Positions 35,310 to 44,113 of a stretch of DNA of 64,000 nucleotides are shown here, piece after piece (the first letter of the stretch is position 1; every line of letters begins with the position of its first letter). The DNA is from Ezakiella peruensis (lineage in GTDB: Bacteria > Bacillota > Clostridia > Tissierellales > Peptoniphilaceae): positions 106,025 to 170,024 of the forward strand of contig NZ_LT962469.1 in assembly GCF_900215725.1 (NCBI RefSeq). Direction: 5' to 3'. The notes under the pieces were generated by a model. It was not told the DNA's origin and made no database searches. It worked only from the letters and a program-made list of their open reading frames with translations. Made by a program: the position numbers and the translations under genes.

Positions 35310-35969
35310 ATGGTTGATTTACATTTTTACAAGGATCAAAACTACGGGGACTTTACGGCAAAATTAATTCCAAATATAGATCGGAAAAAGATTTTGGGAA
35401 TTAGGATGCCGACCTTAAGAAAGCTTGCAAAAGAAATTTATAAAAATGAGGGGCTAGGTTTTTTAGAAAATCTGCCCCATTTTTATCATGAAGAAAATAT
35501 GATCCACGGCCTACTTATAAATGAAATCAAGGATGGAGATTTGGCTAGGGAAAAACTCTTGGCCTTTGGTCCATATCTGGAAAATTGGGCCCAGACAGAT
35601 GTCATTAAGCCCAAAGCTTTTAAGAAGAATCCAATTATAGCAAGAGAAACTGCCAGAGAACTTATTAGTAGAGGTGGCGAATACCGAGTGCGGATGGGCG
35701 TAATTTTACTTATGAATTTGCAAGGGGAAAATTTTTTGCCATCCGATTTGGATCAAATAGTCCAGATAAAATCCGATTTTTATTATGTAAATATGGCTCG
35801 GGCTTGGTATATGGCAGAGCTTTTGGTGAAAAATTTTGACCCGGCCTATGAGGCTTTAGAAAATAAAGTTTTAGATGAGTGGACACAGAACAAAGCCATA
35901 CAGAAGGCGAGGGAGAGTTATAGGGTGTCAGATGAGCTGAAAGATTTGATCCTCAAATTTAGGGTCTAA
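35310..35969 (+). CDS. DNA alkylation repair (AlkD-like HEAT-repeat) protein
   Basis: 219 residues of helical HEAT-like repeats: ILGIRMPTLRKLAKEIYKN near the N-terminus, then ENWAQTDVIKPKAFKKNP and FYYVNMARAWYMAELLVKN, matching the AlkD/YwqB type glycosylases that remove bulky or cationic alkylpurines. The frame is open through dnaB DNA to 35184, but ATG 35310 gives the family start. The last codons (KFRV and stop) lie in a sequence that recurs at the truA end, AATTTAGGGTCTAAAT. Confidence 0.85.
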   Translation: MVDLHFYKDQNYGDFTAKLIPNIDRKKILGIRMPTLRKLAKEIYKNEGLGFLENLPHFYHEENMIHGLLINEIKDGDLAREKLLAFGPYLENWAQTDVIKPKAFKKNPIIARETARELISRGGEYRVRMGVILLMNLQGENFLPSDLDQIVQIKSDFYYVNMARAWYMAELLVKNFDPAYEALENKVLDEWTQNKAIQKARESYRVSDELKDLILKFRV

Positions 35970-36250
35970 ATTCAGTGTCATGTTATGTATGGGGAGGAAA
36001 TATTTTAATTTGATAATTTGCGGTTAAAATTGCGAATTTTTGCAGTGTTCGACTTTTTGCGACCTGCAGCCCTGCCAAGAGGTCAATTTCCCGTAGCGGC
36101 AATCCTGAAATGCTCGCCAAGAAATTGACCGATTGGCTAGCGTATACTCACGCAACTTGTTGCCTGATCAAACAAAATTTCTGTAGCGTCCGATTTATTT
36201 CGGACAAAAAATTTTGTTTGATTGGCTACAACATTGTAATTTTAAATATT
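35953..36250. repeat. Composite repeat with a palindrome left arm and nested hairpins
   Basis: Begins with AATTTAGGGTCTAAATTCAGTG, then at 36017-36060 the left arm of the large palindrome (nearly identical to 10246 and 22942), then a perfect hairpin GGTCAATTTC/GAAATTGACC (36083-36132), the CGATTGGCTAGCG module and a nested AATCAAACAAAATTTT palindrome enclosing GTCCGA/TCGGAC. The matching right arm of the large palindrome is missing, so this copy is rearranged. Confidence 0.75.
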
Positions 36251-36255
36251 GAAAA

Positions 36256-36280
36256 CAAAAAAGCCCCTGGGGGCTTTTTT
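36256..36280. terminator. Bidirectional terminator
   Basis: AAAAAAGCCC/GGGCTTTTTT forms a GC-centred stem with T-runs on both strands. It serves the minus-strand radical SAM gene and could also stop plus-strand read-through from dnaB/AlkD. Confidence 0.85.
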
Positions 36281-36291
36281 CTTGCATAAAA

Positions 36292-37953
36292 TTAAATTTG
36301 GATTTCCTTGACCATAATTTCTGGTTTGTATTTGACACCGTACAAGATTTTTTTATTGTTAAAATCAAAGTATTCGAAGCGGAAGTCCTTGACCAGATAC
36401 TTGGTTGGGCTGGTCATGTCAAGACAAAAAATCTGACGGACCTCGGCCATATCCAAAAGCTCGTGATATTGAGGCAAGGCAAGTGGCTGGGGATTTAAAA
36501 AGATGGGTGGATTTTTTCGGTTGTTGGAAATAAAATCTAGCCTCAAGAGCTCTTTGATATATTCTATGTCCGGCCTGCCCGACAAAAATTCATAAAAGTA
36601 TTCATAGAGAGAGTCGCGGGAGTGGCCGATCTCCGTGTAGCCGTGGCCTTCCCAAAAGATGCTCATGGCCTCAAAGAAATCAAAGGGCTCGTAGTCCTTT
36701 ATTACATATTCAAGGGTGTGGGCGAAGTAATCTTCATTTGAAAATTTTTCGACAAGGTCTTCGATTATCTTTATCCTCTTAAGCTCAAGGGCGGAAATAT
36801 ATTTGGTCTCCAAGACCTCATAGGGAGCATAGGTTGTAAATTTTATCCCATGCTCGGCCGCTTGGGCTTTTATTTTCGAACCGCGGAGGACTTTTAAAAA
36901 GCCCAGCTGAAATTTTTCAGCGCCCAGTGAGTAAATGTAATTGAAAGACTCTTTGAAGGACTCGTAGTCCTCGTAGGGTAGGCCTGCGATTTGGTCCACG
37001 TGCTGGTGGATGTTATTGAAAGACCGAATTTTTTGGACCACGTATTTTAACCTGTCTAAATCGGCCCACCTTTCTATGGCCTCCAGGGTTTTTGGATTGG
37101 ACGATTGAACGCCGACTTCAAATTGAAAGAGACCCTTGGGCAGGGTGGATAAAAATTCCAAAAAGTTATCTGAGATCAGGTGGGCCATAAGTTCCATGTG
37201 AAAGACCATGTCGGTCTTGACATTGTCCTTGATAAAGGTCATCATTTCAATGCTTTCGCGCTCGTTGGCGTTAAAGGTCCTGTCGACCAACTTGACGATT
37301 TTGGCGCCCGAATCCATGATGTAAAGAAGGTCCGACTTGATTCGCTCGGTCGAAAAATATCTGACCCCTTTGATGGTCGATGACATGCAAAAAGTGCACT
37401 TAAATGGACAGCCCCGGCTCATTTCGTAGTAGATTATTTTGCCAGGTGGGCACTTGATATCTACAAAGGGACTTGGAATAATGTCCAAATCTTTTATAAG
37501 AGGTCTGGGCGGATTGTGGATAATTTTATTATCTTCCCTATAGGAAATTCCTAAAACATTTTTTAAATCTCTTTTATTTTCCAAAGCTCCTAGTAAATCG
37601 GGCACAGTGAGCTCGCCCTCGTCTCTGATTATTATATCCAGGCCGGGATTTTCTTTAAAATGATCCTCGATTTCAAAATTGGATTCGATCCCGCCCCAGC
37701 CTATGATGGCATCTGTCACTTGCGATAAATCAGACGTAAGCTTGGAGATGTAGTCGATATTCCATATGTAGGTGGAAAACAAAATCACGTCGGCCTTTCT
37801 CTTTAAAATTTCCCCGTAGACGAAATTTAGATTTTGATTTATATTAAATTCCAGTTTTTCCACATCAAAATCTCCGCACATGCCGTAGATATAATCGACA
37901 GCCAGGGCGGTGTGGATGTATTTTGAATTGACTCCTACTAAAAGTACCTTCAT
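36292..37953 (-). CDS. B12-binding-domain radical SAM protein (DUF4080 type)
   Basis: 553 residues. N-terminal cobalamin-binding-like domain (LLVGVNSKYIHTALAVDYIY, GWGGIESNFEIEDH), then a radical SAM core with the cluster motif SRGCPFKCTFCMSS (CxxxCxxC, about residues 178-190) and QFEVGVQSSNPKTLEAI, and a C-terminal DUF4080-type part. The usual cobalamin DxHxxG motif is not seen, so B12 binding is uncertain. Members modify unknown substrates. It reads away from the acetyltransferase/OGG pair, separated by the 48-bp repeat array. Confidence 0.85.
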   Translation of the reverse strand: MKVLLVGVNSKYIHTALAVDYIYGMCGDFDVEKLEFNINQNLNFVYGEILKRKADVILFSTYIWNIDYISKLTSDLSQVTDAIIGWGGIESNFEIEDHFKENPGLDIIIRDEGELTVPDLLGALENKRDLKNVLGISYREDNKIIHNPPRPLIKDLDIIPSPFVDIKCPPGKIIYYEMSRGCPFKCTFCMSSTIKGVRYFSTERIKSDLLYIMDSGAKIVKLVDRTFNANERESIEMMTFIKDNVKTDMVFHMELMAHLISDNFLEFLSTLPKGLFQFEVGVQSSNPKTLEAIERWADLDRLKYVVQKIRSFNNIHQHVDQIAGLPYEDYESFKESFNYIYSLGAEKFQLGFLKVLRGSKIKAQAAEHGIKFTTYAPYEVLETKYISALELKRIKIIEDLVEKFSNEDYFAHTLEYVIKDYEPFDFFEAMSIFWEGHGYTEIGHSRDSLYEYFYEFLSGRPDIEYIKELLRLDFISNNRKNPPIFLNPQPLALPQYHELLDMAEVRQIFCLDMTSPTKYLVKDFRFEYFDFNNKKILYGVKYKPEIMVKEIQI

Positions 37954-37976
37954 GCAAGCTCCTTTATATATTTTTA

Positions 37977-38228
37977 AAATGCCTTAAACAAGAAAAATAA
38001 AATGCTCTTTGAAATTATAAGTAAGCGGCCGTAAAAAATGAAAAGTAAAACGCAATTTAAAATTAAAAATAAGCGGCCTCTAAATAAGAAAAATAAAATG
38101 CTCTTTAAAATTAAAATCCTGCGGACTTTTAATATGAAAAATAAAATGCAATTTACAATTATAATCGTGAGGGCTTGAGAAATGAAAAAGAAAATTCAAT
38201 TTTTAATTAAAGTTGATCGGCCTTAAAA
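37977..38228. repeat. Degenerate direct repeats, 48-bp period (array 2)
   Basis: The GC patch GCGGCC or a variant recurs at 38025, 38073, 38121 (GCGGAC), 38169 (GAGGGC) and 38217 (TCGGCC), exactly 48 bp apart, with an earlier GCC at 37977-37980. Between patches runs AAAAATAAAATGCAATTT or close variants, the reverse complement of the AATTGCATTTTATTTT core of array 1. Confidence 0.8.
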
Positions 38229-38254
38229 AATGAAATAAAAAATCTTCTTAGCCT

Positions 38255-38782
38255 TTATATATCATTTAAAATAGCGTGGATGACGACATCATGATAGCTA
38301 CCGTCTTTAAAATAAAAGTCTTTGAGGACGCCTTCCACTTCCATGCCGACCTTGTCCATGACCCGGCCGCTGGCAATATTTTCCGCCAGATGCCTGCCTT
38401 CGATCCTGTGAATGCCATATTCATCAAAGAGATATTTTATAAAGGCTGTGAGGCTCTGGCTGGCGTAGCCCCGATTTTGATAGGCGGGCGAAATTATATA
38501 GCCGACCTCACAGCGTTTGCCAGCCCCGTCCTCTGTTCGATCAATATTGGCGTGAATGGTCCCAATCATCTTCTTGTCAGCCTTGTGGACTATGGCAAAG
38601 AGGGGCATGTCCTCGGATTTTTCTATCATATTTTCTATGACGCGGAGGGTCTCTTCAATCCTTGTGTGTGGAGTCCAGGACCCATAGAGGGCAAGCCGTG
38701 GATCAGATGCGTATTCAAACATATCTCTGGCATCAAAATAAGATATGGGCCGTAAAATCAAATCATTTATTTCGATTTTCAT
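38255..38782 (-). CDS. GNAT acetyltransferase (RimJ/RimL type)
   Basis: 175 residues with the GNAT pattern of N-terminal acetyltransferases: LILRPISYFDARDMFEYASD at the start, then CEVGYIISPAYQNRGYASQSLTAF, where the acetyl-CoA loop reads QNRGYA, and HRIEGRHLAENIASGRVMDKVGM. The substrate is unknown. It overlaps the OGG gene by 4 bp, so the two are co-transcribed. Confidence 0.87.
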   Translation of the reverse strand: MKIEINDLILRPISYFDARDMFEYASDPRLALYGSWTPHTRIEETLRVIENMIEKSEDMPLFAIVHKADKKMIGTIHANIDRTEDGAGKRCEVGYIISPAYQNRGYASQSLTAFIKYLFDEYGIHRIEGRHLAENIASGRVMDKVGMEVEGVLKDFYFKDGSYHDVVIHAILNDI

Positions 38783-39618
38783 TTGCCAGCCGTCCTTATA
38801 TGATAAAAATATAGCTGCTGGGCCAGTCCTGCCAAATTGCCGTAGGCCTTGGTCCCTGCGTTTGCCATCTTGACCCGATTTTTTTCCTGGTAAAAGCGTT
38901 CAAGGAAAACTTTTTCCATCCAGGTATCGAGTGGAAAGACATCTCGCTTGCCCATGCCAAAGAGCAAGATGCAGTCAGCAACCTTTGGGCCAACGCCAGA
39001 TAGGGTGAGGAGTTCTGCGTGAGCGGACTTGGTATCCAGCTTAATGGTTTGGGCTAAAAAATCTGGGTTATTGGTCAAAAACTCGGCCGTGTTTTTGATG
39101 TACTTGTCCCTGTAGCCGGCCCCCATTTCCCGCAGGTCCTCGACCGATAATTTATTAATTTGGTCAGCCCTTGGGAAGGAATAATATTCGCCAAAGCTGT
39201 CCGACATTTTGTCTCCAACGGATTCTCTTAAGGCGTTTATAATTTTTTTGATTCGCTTGATATTGTTGTTTTGACTTATAATAAAAGAAAAAACAATCTC
39301 TTCCAAGTCTTGGTTCAAAAGCCTAATGCCGTCTGAGTATTCCAAGACATCACTGGGAAAGCCCATGTCTTCTAAGAGCTGAAAGTCCCTTTCGTAATCG
39401 TAGTCGTAGTCCAGGTAATGCAAAAAAATGGCCGGATCGTGGTCGGTTTTAATTATAAGCCTGTCCCCGTCCTCTTCCAGATAGGCCCGCTTGTTTAAAG
39501 TCTGAATTATAAAACCCTTTTCGTGGGGGTAATACATAAAGACCTGGCCACTTTCCATAATGTCGTAGAGATTAAAGTGGTCGGGCAATTTATATTTATA
39601 AGTTTTTAAGTCTTTCAT
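38779..39618 (-). CDS. OGG1-type 8-oxoguanine DNA glycosylase/lyase
   Basis: 279 residues, HhH-GPD superfamily. An N-terminal domain with FNLYDIMESGQVFMYYP, then SFIISQNNNIKRIKKIINAL, and the hairpin-helix-hairpin LSGVGPKVADCILLFGMGKR with the catalytic lysine near residue 211, followed by the catalytic aspartate in FPLDTWMEKV (about 227). This is the bacterial OGG form, not MutM. The presence of the AlkD-like protein nearby gives two base-excision enzymes within 4 kb. Confidence 0.88.
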   Translation of the reverse strand: MKDLKTYKYKLPDHFNLYDIMESGQVFMYYPHEKGFIIQTLNKRAYLEEDGDRLIIKTDHDPAIFLHYLDYDYDYERDFQLLEDMGFPSDVLEYSDGIRLLNQDLEEIVFSFIISQNNNIKRIKKIINALRESVGDKMSDSFGEYYSFPRADQINKLSVEDLREMGAGYRDKYIKNTAEFLTNNPDFLAQTIKLDTKSAHAELLTLSGVGPKVADCILLFGMGKRDVFPLDTWMEKVFLERFYQEKNRVKMANAGTKAYGNLAGLAQQLYFYHIRTAGK

Positions 39619-39688
39619 CTTGGTCGCTCCTTAAAAAATCTATGTCCACTTGTTTTTTAAAATCAAAAGTGAAAACTTAACTCCTTTA

Positions 39689-39717
39689 ATTATATCAAAG
39701 CTGGCGGCCTTGTGCAA
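39689..39717 (-). promoter_or_regulatory. Promoter for the OGG-acetyltransferase pair
   Basis: On the minus strand TTGCAC, 17-bp spacer, TATAAT, with TG one base before the -10. It lies about 70 bp upstream of the OGG start. Confidence 0.65.
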
Positions 39718-39776
39718 TTAAAAATTAAAATTCTTCCATGGACTTGTGGATTTGGGGTGTTTTTATAAGGCTCTTT

Positions 39777-39786
39777 GTGGTATAAT
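39777..39786 (+). promoter_or_regulatory. Extended -10 promoter for the DHHW gene
   Basis: TGGTATAAT-type extended -10 (TG at 39778, TATAAT 39781-39786) with no good -35 at 17 bp. It lies 24 bp before the ATG at 39810. Confidence 0.5.
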
Positions 39787-39809
39787 GGAAATTAATTGTG
39801 GGAGGGATT

Positions 39810-40943
39810 ATGAAGCGATTTAAGAGATTTTATATTTTAATATTTATTCTTATAATTTTCTCTGCAAGTATCATTATACACTTTACAGATTGGGGATACT
39901 TGTCTTTTGACAATAGAATGAGAATCAGAAAGCCAGAGGCCTATAATCTGGATTATTTTAAGACTTTTAATGCAGATAATTTTGAAACCATGCTCAAGGA
40001 TTATTACCTGCGCGATGACATGGTTTTTGCTGGAGCTTTTTTTGACAAATATATTTATAGGCGGCCCTTTGTAAACAATGTTCAGGTAAAATCGCCTAAT
40101 ATTTTTGATGTGGAAGGGGCACCTGCTTATTCTATAAGCCCTGGCGATGCAGAAAAAAATATAATAAATTCTGCAGAAAAATTGGCGGAAATCAGAGATA
40201 AGGTGAGAGCAAATGGCGGCGATCTACTGATAATTCCCGTGCCAAAAATTTCGGCCTTTTATCAGTATCCGTCTTATATTTTGGATCCAGAGCCTATTGA
40301 CAAGGCTGCAGCTGAGCTGATGTTTAGGGAATTTGATAAGCACGATCTGTCCTATGTGGACTTAAGAAAAGTTTTGGCCTATGAAGATTATTACAAGACC
40401 GACCACCACATGTCAAAGGCTGGCTCGGACAAGCTGATTGAAATTATAGATGAGCATTTAAAAGAAAACGGCAAGGCCTTAAATGATGCGCGAATTGATG
40501 TGGATGTTCACGACTTTAAGGGGTCCAGGTCCAAACGGGCTGCTTATCTAACGGGGACAGACGATATTTTTGAGCCAATTTATTTCACAGATTATAAAAG
40601 ATCAGGCGATGGCCACGAGGATATAAACAATTTTAAAGAAAAGATTGACTATCCGTCTTATATGTACGGGGACAACAAGTACACCTGCATAGAAACGGAC
40701 GTAAAGGACGGAGCCGACCTAATTATTTACGGCGACTCCTACACAAATATTGTGGAGGCCTTTATATGGCCGCGTCTAAAACGCATGAGGTCCTACGACT
40801 TTAGGCCGGACCTCCGAGCGGCGGATGAAAAGCGGCCACAGTGTTTTTACGATACAGATTTGCTGGTTTTAATAGCAGATGAGACCAGCTTTAGACTTGA
40901 AAGGGGGTATATTTTTTACTCCGATGAAGATTTTGATAATTGA
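39810..40943 (+). CDS. DHHW-family protein (SGNH-like, surface)
   Basis: 377 residues with one N-terminal membrane helix (FYILIFILIIFSASIIIHF). The extracytoplasmic part has LLIIPVPKISAFYQYPS, the DHHM motif in YYKTDHHMSKAGSDKLIEII and LIIYGDSYTNIVEAF, which resemble the catalytic blocks of AlgX/AlgJ-like and DHHW proteins (Asp-His and a GDS serine). Such proteins are linked to polysaccharide O-acetylation; no MBOAT partner is encoded next door, so its role is unclear. ATG 39810 follows GGAGGG. The 3' end overlaps the racemase start. Confidence 0.72.
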   Translation: MKRFKRFYILIFILIIFSASIIIHFTDWGYLSFDNRMRIRKPEAYNLDYFKTFNADNFETMLKDYYLRDDMVFAGAFFDKYIYRRPFVNNVQVKSPNIFDVEGAPAYSISPGDAEKNIINSAEKLAEIRDKVRANGGDLLIIPVPKISAFYQYPSYILDPEPIDKAAAELMFREFDKHDLSYVDLRKVLAYEDYYKTDHHMSKAGSDKLIEIIDEHLKENGKALNDARIDVDVHDFKGSRSKRAAYLTGTDDIFEPIYFTDYKRSGDGHEDINNFKEKIDYPSYMYGDNKYTCIETDVKDGADLIIYGDSYTNIVEAFIWPRLKRMRSYDFRPDLRAADEKRPQCFYDTDLLVLIADETSFRLERGYIFYSDEDFDN

Positions 40944-41574
40944 TTCTGGCAGCGGCGGCAAGGTCGTGGAGAGGTATCTGAAGTCTTGGAACAAGGACCT
41001 GGATATAATCTACGATTGCGACATAGAAAATATGCCCTACGGCGCCAAGTCCAGAGAAGAAATTTTGAGACTAACCAAAAATATAATAGACAAGCACGAG
41101 GGCGACTACGATATTCTCGTGCCTGCCTGCAATACCATGTCTGCCGCTCTTATCGAAGGGGGCAGGTTAAATCGGAGGACGGTGGATATTATTACGCCCA
41201 CCATCCACGAACTGAAGAGGCAAAATTTAAGAAATTTAGCAATTATTTCAACAGAGTACACGCATAAGTCCAAACTTTACTTGCGTGCGCTTAAGATTCC
41301 GAGCCGCAGCTCAAAGACCTTGGCCAAGCTTATTGAAGATGGCATTAGTGAGAACGAACTCGCCATCAGAAATGAAGTCAAAAGACTCTTGCAACCAATG
41401 GTTAAGCGCGGCATCGAACGCGTGGTCTTAGGGTGTACCCACTATGAGCTAATTGATTATATAATCAGGGATATTTACCCCCACTTGGAACTCTTGTATC
41501 CGGGTAAATACCAAGCCAAGCAAGTCTTACGCCTAGTAGACCTTTTGGAGGAAGAAGAAAAATGGAGAATGTAA
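40924..41574 (+). CDS. Aspartate/glutamate racemase family protein (MurI-like)
   Basis: 216 residues. MKILIIDSGSGGKVVERYL at the start, first catalytic Cys in LVPACNTMSAAL and second in VVLGCTHYELI, as in glutamate racemase, which makes D-Glu for peptidoglycan. It is about 45 residues shorter than typical MurI, and DSGSGGK replaces DSGVGGL. The start lies inside the DHHW gene with only a distant AAGGGGG (40901), so translation may depend on coupling. It overlaps the ECF ATPase gene by 13 bp. Confidence 0.82.
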   Translation: MKILIIDSGSGGKVVERYLKSWNKDLDIIYDCDIENMPYGAKSREEILRLTKNIIDKHEGDYDILVPACNTMSAALIEGGRLNRRTVDIITPTIHELKRQNLRNLAIISTEYTHKSKLYLRALKIPSRSSKTLAKLIEDGISENELAIRNEVKRLLQPMVKRGIERVVLGCTHYELIDYIIRDIYPHLELLYPGKYQAKQVLRLVDLLEEEEKWRM

Positions 41575-43310
41575 TAGAAATTAAAGATGTAAGTTTTTCT
41601 TACAAGTCAAATATTTCTGGCGAAAACGTAAAAGCTATTGACGGGGTCAGCCTGGATGTCAAAGAAGGCGAATTCGTTTGCATCTTGGGTGCAAATGGAT
41701 CGGGCAAGTCTACCCTTGCAAAGCTTATTAACGCCCAGCTCACACCCCAAGAAGGGGAGATTAGGGTTGAAGGCATGTCCACGATTGATGAAGATAAGAT
41801 TTGGGAAATCAGAAGAGAGTGCGGCATGGTCTTTCAAAATCCTGACAACCAAATTGTAACGACAATTGTAGAAGAAGACGTGGCCTTTGGTCCAGAAAAC
41901 CTTGGCCTCCCATCAGAAGAAATCAGAAAACGCGTGGACATGGCCCTTGATATAGTTGGCATGACCAAGTTTAAAGACCACAGCCCAACGCTTTTATCGG
42001 GCGGACAAAAGCAAAGGGTCGCCATAGCAGGGATCCTCGCTTTGATGCCAGATATAATTATCTTTGACGAGCCAACGGCCATGCTGGATCCGGGCGGTCG
42101 CAAGGATGTTTTGGATACGATTTTAAAGCTCAACAGGGAAGAAAATAAAACGATTCTTTTAATCACCCACTTTATGGAAGAGGCAATTTATGCTGATAGG
42201 ATTGTTGTTTTTGAAGACGGCAAGATTGCAGAAGTGGGCACGCCAAAGGAAATTTTTAAAGACCCCAAAAAAGTCAGGTCTTATGGACTAGATGCGCCTT
42301 TTGCTCCAGAGATGGAATATCTATTGGCCGACAAGGCCTTGGGCTGCGACAGTTTGGAGCTCCACGACTATACAGATTGCACCATTGCAAAATTACAAGC
42401 CTTAAATATTCCAAAGAGCCAAGCGCCTGAAGAAGAAAGAACTCAGCCAGTTGAGCCTGTTGATAATGACGATGCAATTGTAATAAAAAATTTATCCCAT
42501 GTTTACAGTCCAGGTACGCCATTTGAATTTAAGGCCTTGGATGGCATTAACATGTCTATAAAGAAAGGCGATTTCGTGGGCGTAATTGGCCACACGGGAT
42601 CGGGCAAGTCCACTTTTATACAACACTTAAACGCCCTCATGTTTCCAACTGAGGGAGAGATTTTTGTGGAAGGGGAAAAGATTTCCAAGGAAATGGATTT
42701 AATCAAGCTCCGCCAAAAGGTGGGCATGGTATTCCAATATCCTGAGCACCAACTCTTTGAAGAAACTTGTTTTAAAGATGTAGCTTTTGGTCCAAAGAAC
42801 TTGGGCCTAGACGAGGCGGAAATTGAAAAACGTGTCAAGGAATCCCTTGAAGCCGTTGGCCTAGACTATGAATGGGTCAAGGACAGGAGCCCATTTGACT
42901 TATCGGGTGGACAAAAACGCCGGGTTGCAATTGCAGGTGTCCTTGCAATGAAGCCGTCGTATTTGATTCTAGACGAGCCAACAGCAGGTCTGGACCCAAT
43001 GGGCAGGGATGAAATTATTGACGAGATAAAAGAAATTGCAGACAGGGAAGGCCTCACTGTAATTTATGTAACCCACTCCATGGATGATATAGCTGAAATT
43101 GCAGATAAAATCCTGGTTCTTGACCACGGAAAATTAAAATATTACACAATACCTGAACGAGTCTTTGCAAATGAAGAAGACCTGGTTGAAATCGGTCTGG
43201 ACCTACCAAGCGTTGTGACTTATAGAAACGCTCTTTGCCGGGCAGGCTACGGGATGGGACAAGTACTTGTGCCTGAAGAGGCCGCAGCATATTTGAAGGA
43301 GATACTATAA
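41562..43310 (+). CDS. Fused ECF transporter ATPase (EcfA1-EcfA2 in one chain)
   Basis: 582 residues with two complete ABC ATPase domains. Domain 1: Walker A GANGSGKST (about 44), signature LSGGQKQRVAIAG, Walker B IIIFDEPTAMLD. Domain 2: GHTGSGKST (about 346), DLSGGQKRRVAIAG, LILDEPTAGLD. In most Firmicutes EcfA1 and EcfA2 are separate adjacent genes of about 280 residues; here they are joined by an acidic linker (EEERTQPVEPVDNDD, about 290). With EcfT next door it forms the shared energizing module for vitamin uptake. Confidence 0.93.
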   Translation: MENVIEIKDVSFSYKSNISGENVKAIDGVSLDVKEGEFVCILGANGSGKSTLAKLINAQLTPQEGEIRVEGMSTIDEDKIWEIRRECGMVFQNPDNQIVTTIVEEDVAFGPENLGLPSEEIRKRVDMALDIVGMTKFKDHSPTLLSGGQKQRVAIAGILALMPDIIIFDEPTAMLDPGGRKDVLDTILKLNREENKTILLITHFMEEAIYADRIVVFEDGKIAEVGTPKEIFKDPKKVRSYGLDAPFAPEMEYLLADKALGCDSLELHDYTDCTIAKLQALNIPKSQAPEEERTQPVEPVDNDDAIVIKNLSHVYSPGTPFEFKALDGINMSIKKGDFVGVIGHTGSGKSTFIQHLNALMFPTEGEIFVEGEKISKEMDLIKLRQKVGMVFQYPEHQLFEETCFKDVAFGPKNLGLDEAEIEKRVKESLEAVGLDYEWVKDRSPFDLSGGQKRRVAIAGVLAMKPSYLILDEPTAGLDPMGRDEIIDEIKEIADREGLTVIYVTHSMDDIAEIADKILVLDHGKLKYYTIPERVFANEEDLVEIGLDLPSVVTYRNALCRAGYGMGQVLVPEEAAAYLKEIL

Positions 43311-44113
43311 TGAAAGATTTAACTATCGGTCAATATTTTCCTGGCGACAGCGTAATTCACAGGTTGGACCCCAGGACCAAAATCACCCTCTCCTTTATGT
43401 ATATTATGGTTTTGTTTTTTGTAAAAACCTTTTCGGCTTACGCCATGGCTCTTGTGTATTTGTATGTGGTAATGAAAATTGCAAACATACCTTTCTCAAT
43501 GTTATTTAAGGGGATCAAGTCTTTAATCTTTATTATCGTTTTGACACTGGCCTTAAATATATTTATGATAGAAGGGGAAACCCTCTTTACAATATTTGGC
43601 CTAACCGCCAGCAAGGAGGGTCTCAGATACGCAATCTTTATGGCCCTTAGACTTATACTAATGGTTATGGGATCAGGGGTAATGACTCTCACCACATCGC
43701 CAATCCGCTTGACGGATGGCTTGGAAAAAATCATGAAGCCACTTGAAGTTATCAAGGTCCCGGCCCATGAAATTTCCATGATGATGACCATTGCTCTCAG
43801 ATTTATTCCGACCTTGATGGAAGAAACTCAAAAAATTATAAAGGCCCAAAAGGCCCGTGGGGCAAATTTCGAAGAGGGATCCATTGTTAAAAGAGCCAAA
43901 GCCCTAGTGCCAATTTTGATTCCGCTCTTTATTTCTTCCTTTAGGCGGGCAGACGAGCTTGCCAATGCAATGGAAGCAAGGCTTTATAGGGGCGGCAACA
44001 ACAGGACAAAATTAAATCCTCTTAAATATCAAAAGAGAGATTACCTGGCTTACACAATTGTAATTTTATATTTTGCGGGCATGATCGCCCTAAATTACAC
44101 GGGGCTCTACTGA
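43310..44113 (+). CDS. ecfT: ECF transporter transmembrane component EcfT
   Basis: 267 residues, about five to six helices, start IGQYFPGDSVIHRLDPRTKI typical of EcfT, and the two coupling-helix Ala-Arg-Gly/Ala-Arg motifs: KAQKARGANFEEG and NAMEARLYRGGN. It shares one base with the ATPase stop and with the truA start. The S components are encoded elsewhere, possibly including the Gx protein at 24.5 kb. Confidence 0.94.
   Translation: MKDLTIGQYFPGDSVIHRLDPRTKITLSFMYIMVLFFVKTFSAYAMALVYLYVVMKIANIPFSMLFKGIKSLIFIIVLTLALNIFMIEGETLFTIFGLTASKEGLRYAIFMALRLILMVMGSGVMTLTTSPIRLTDGLEKIMKPLEVIKVPAHEISMMMTIALRFIPTLMEETQKIIKAQKARGANFEEGSIVKRAKALVPILIPLFISSFRRADELANAMEARLYRGGNNRTKLNPLKYQKRDYLAYTIVILYFAGMIALNYTGLY

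Noticed and set aside
37977-38228. Possible CRISPR array
   Set aside because: Regular 48-bp spacing, but the repeats are degenerate, the intervening sequences resemble each other, and no cas gene is near.
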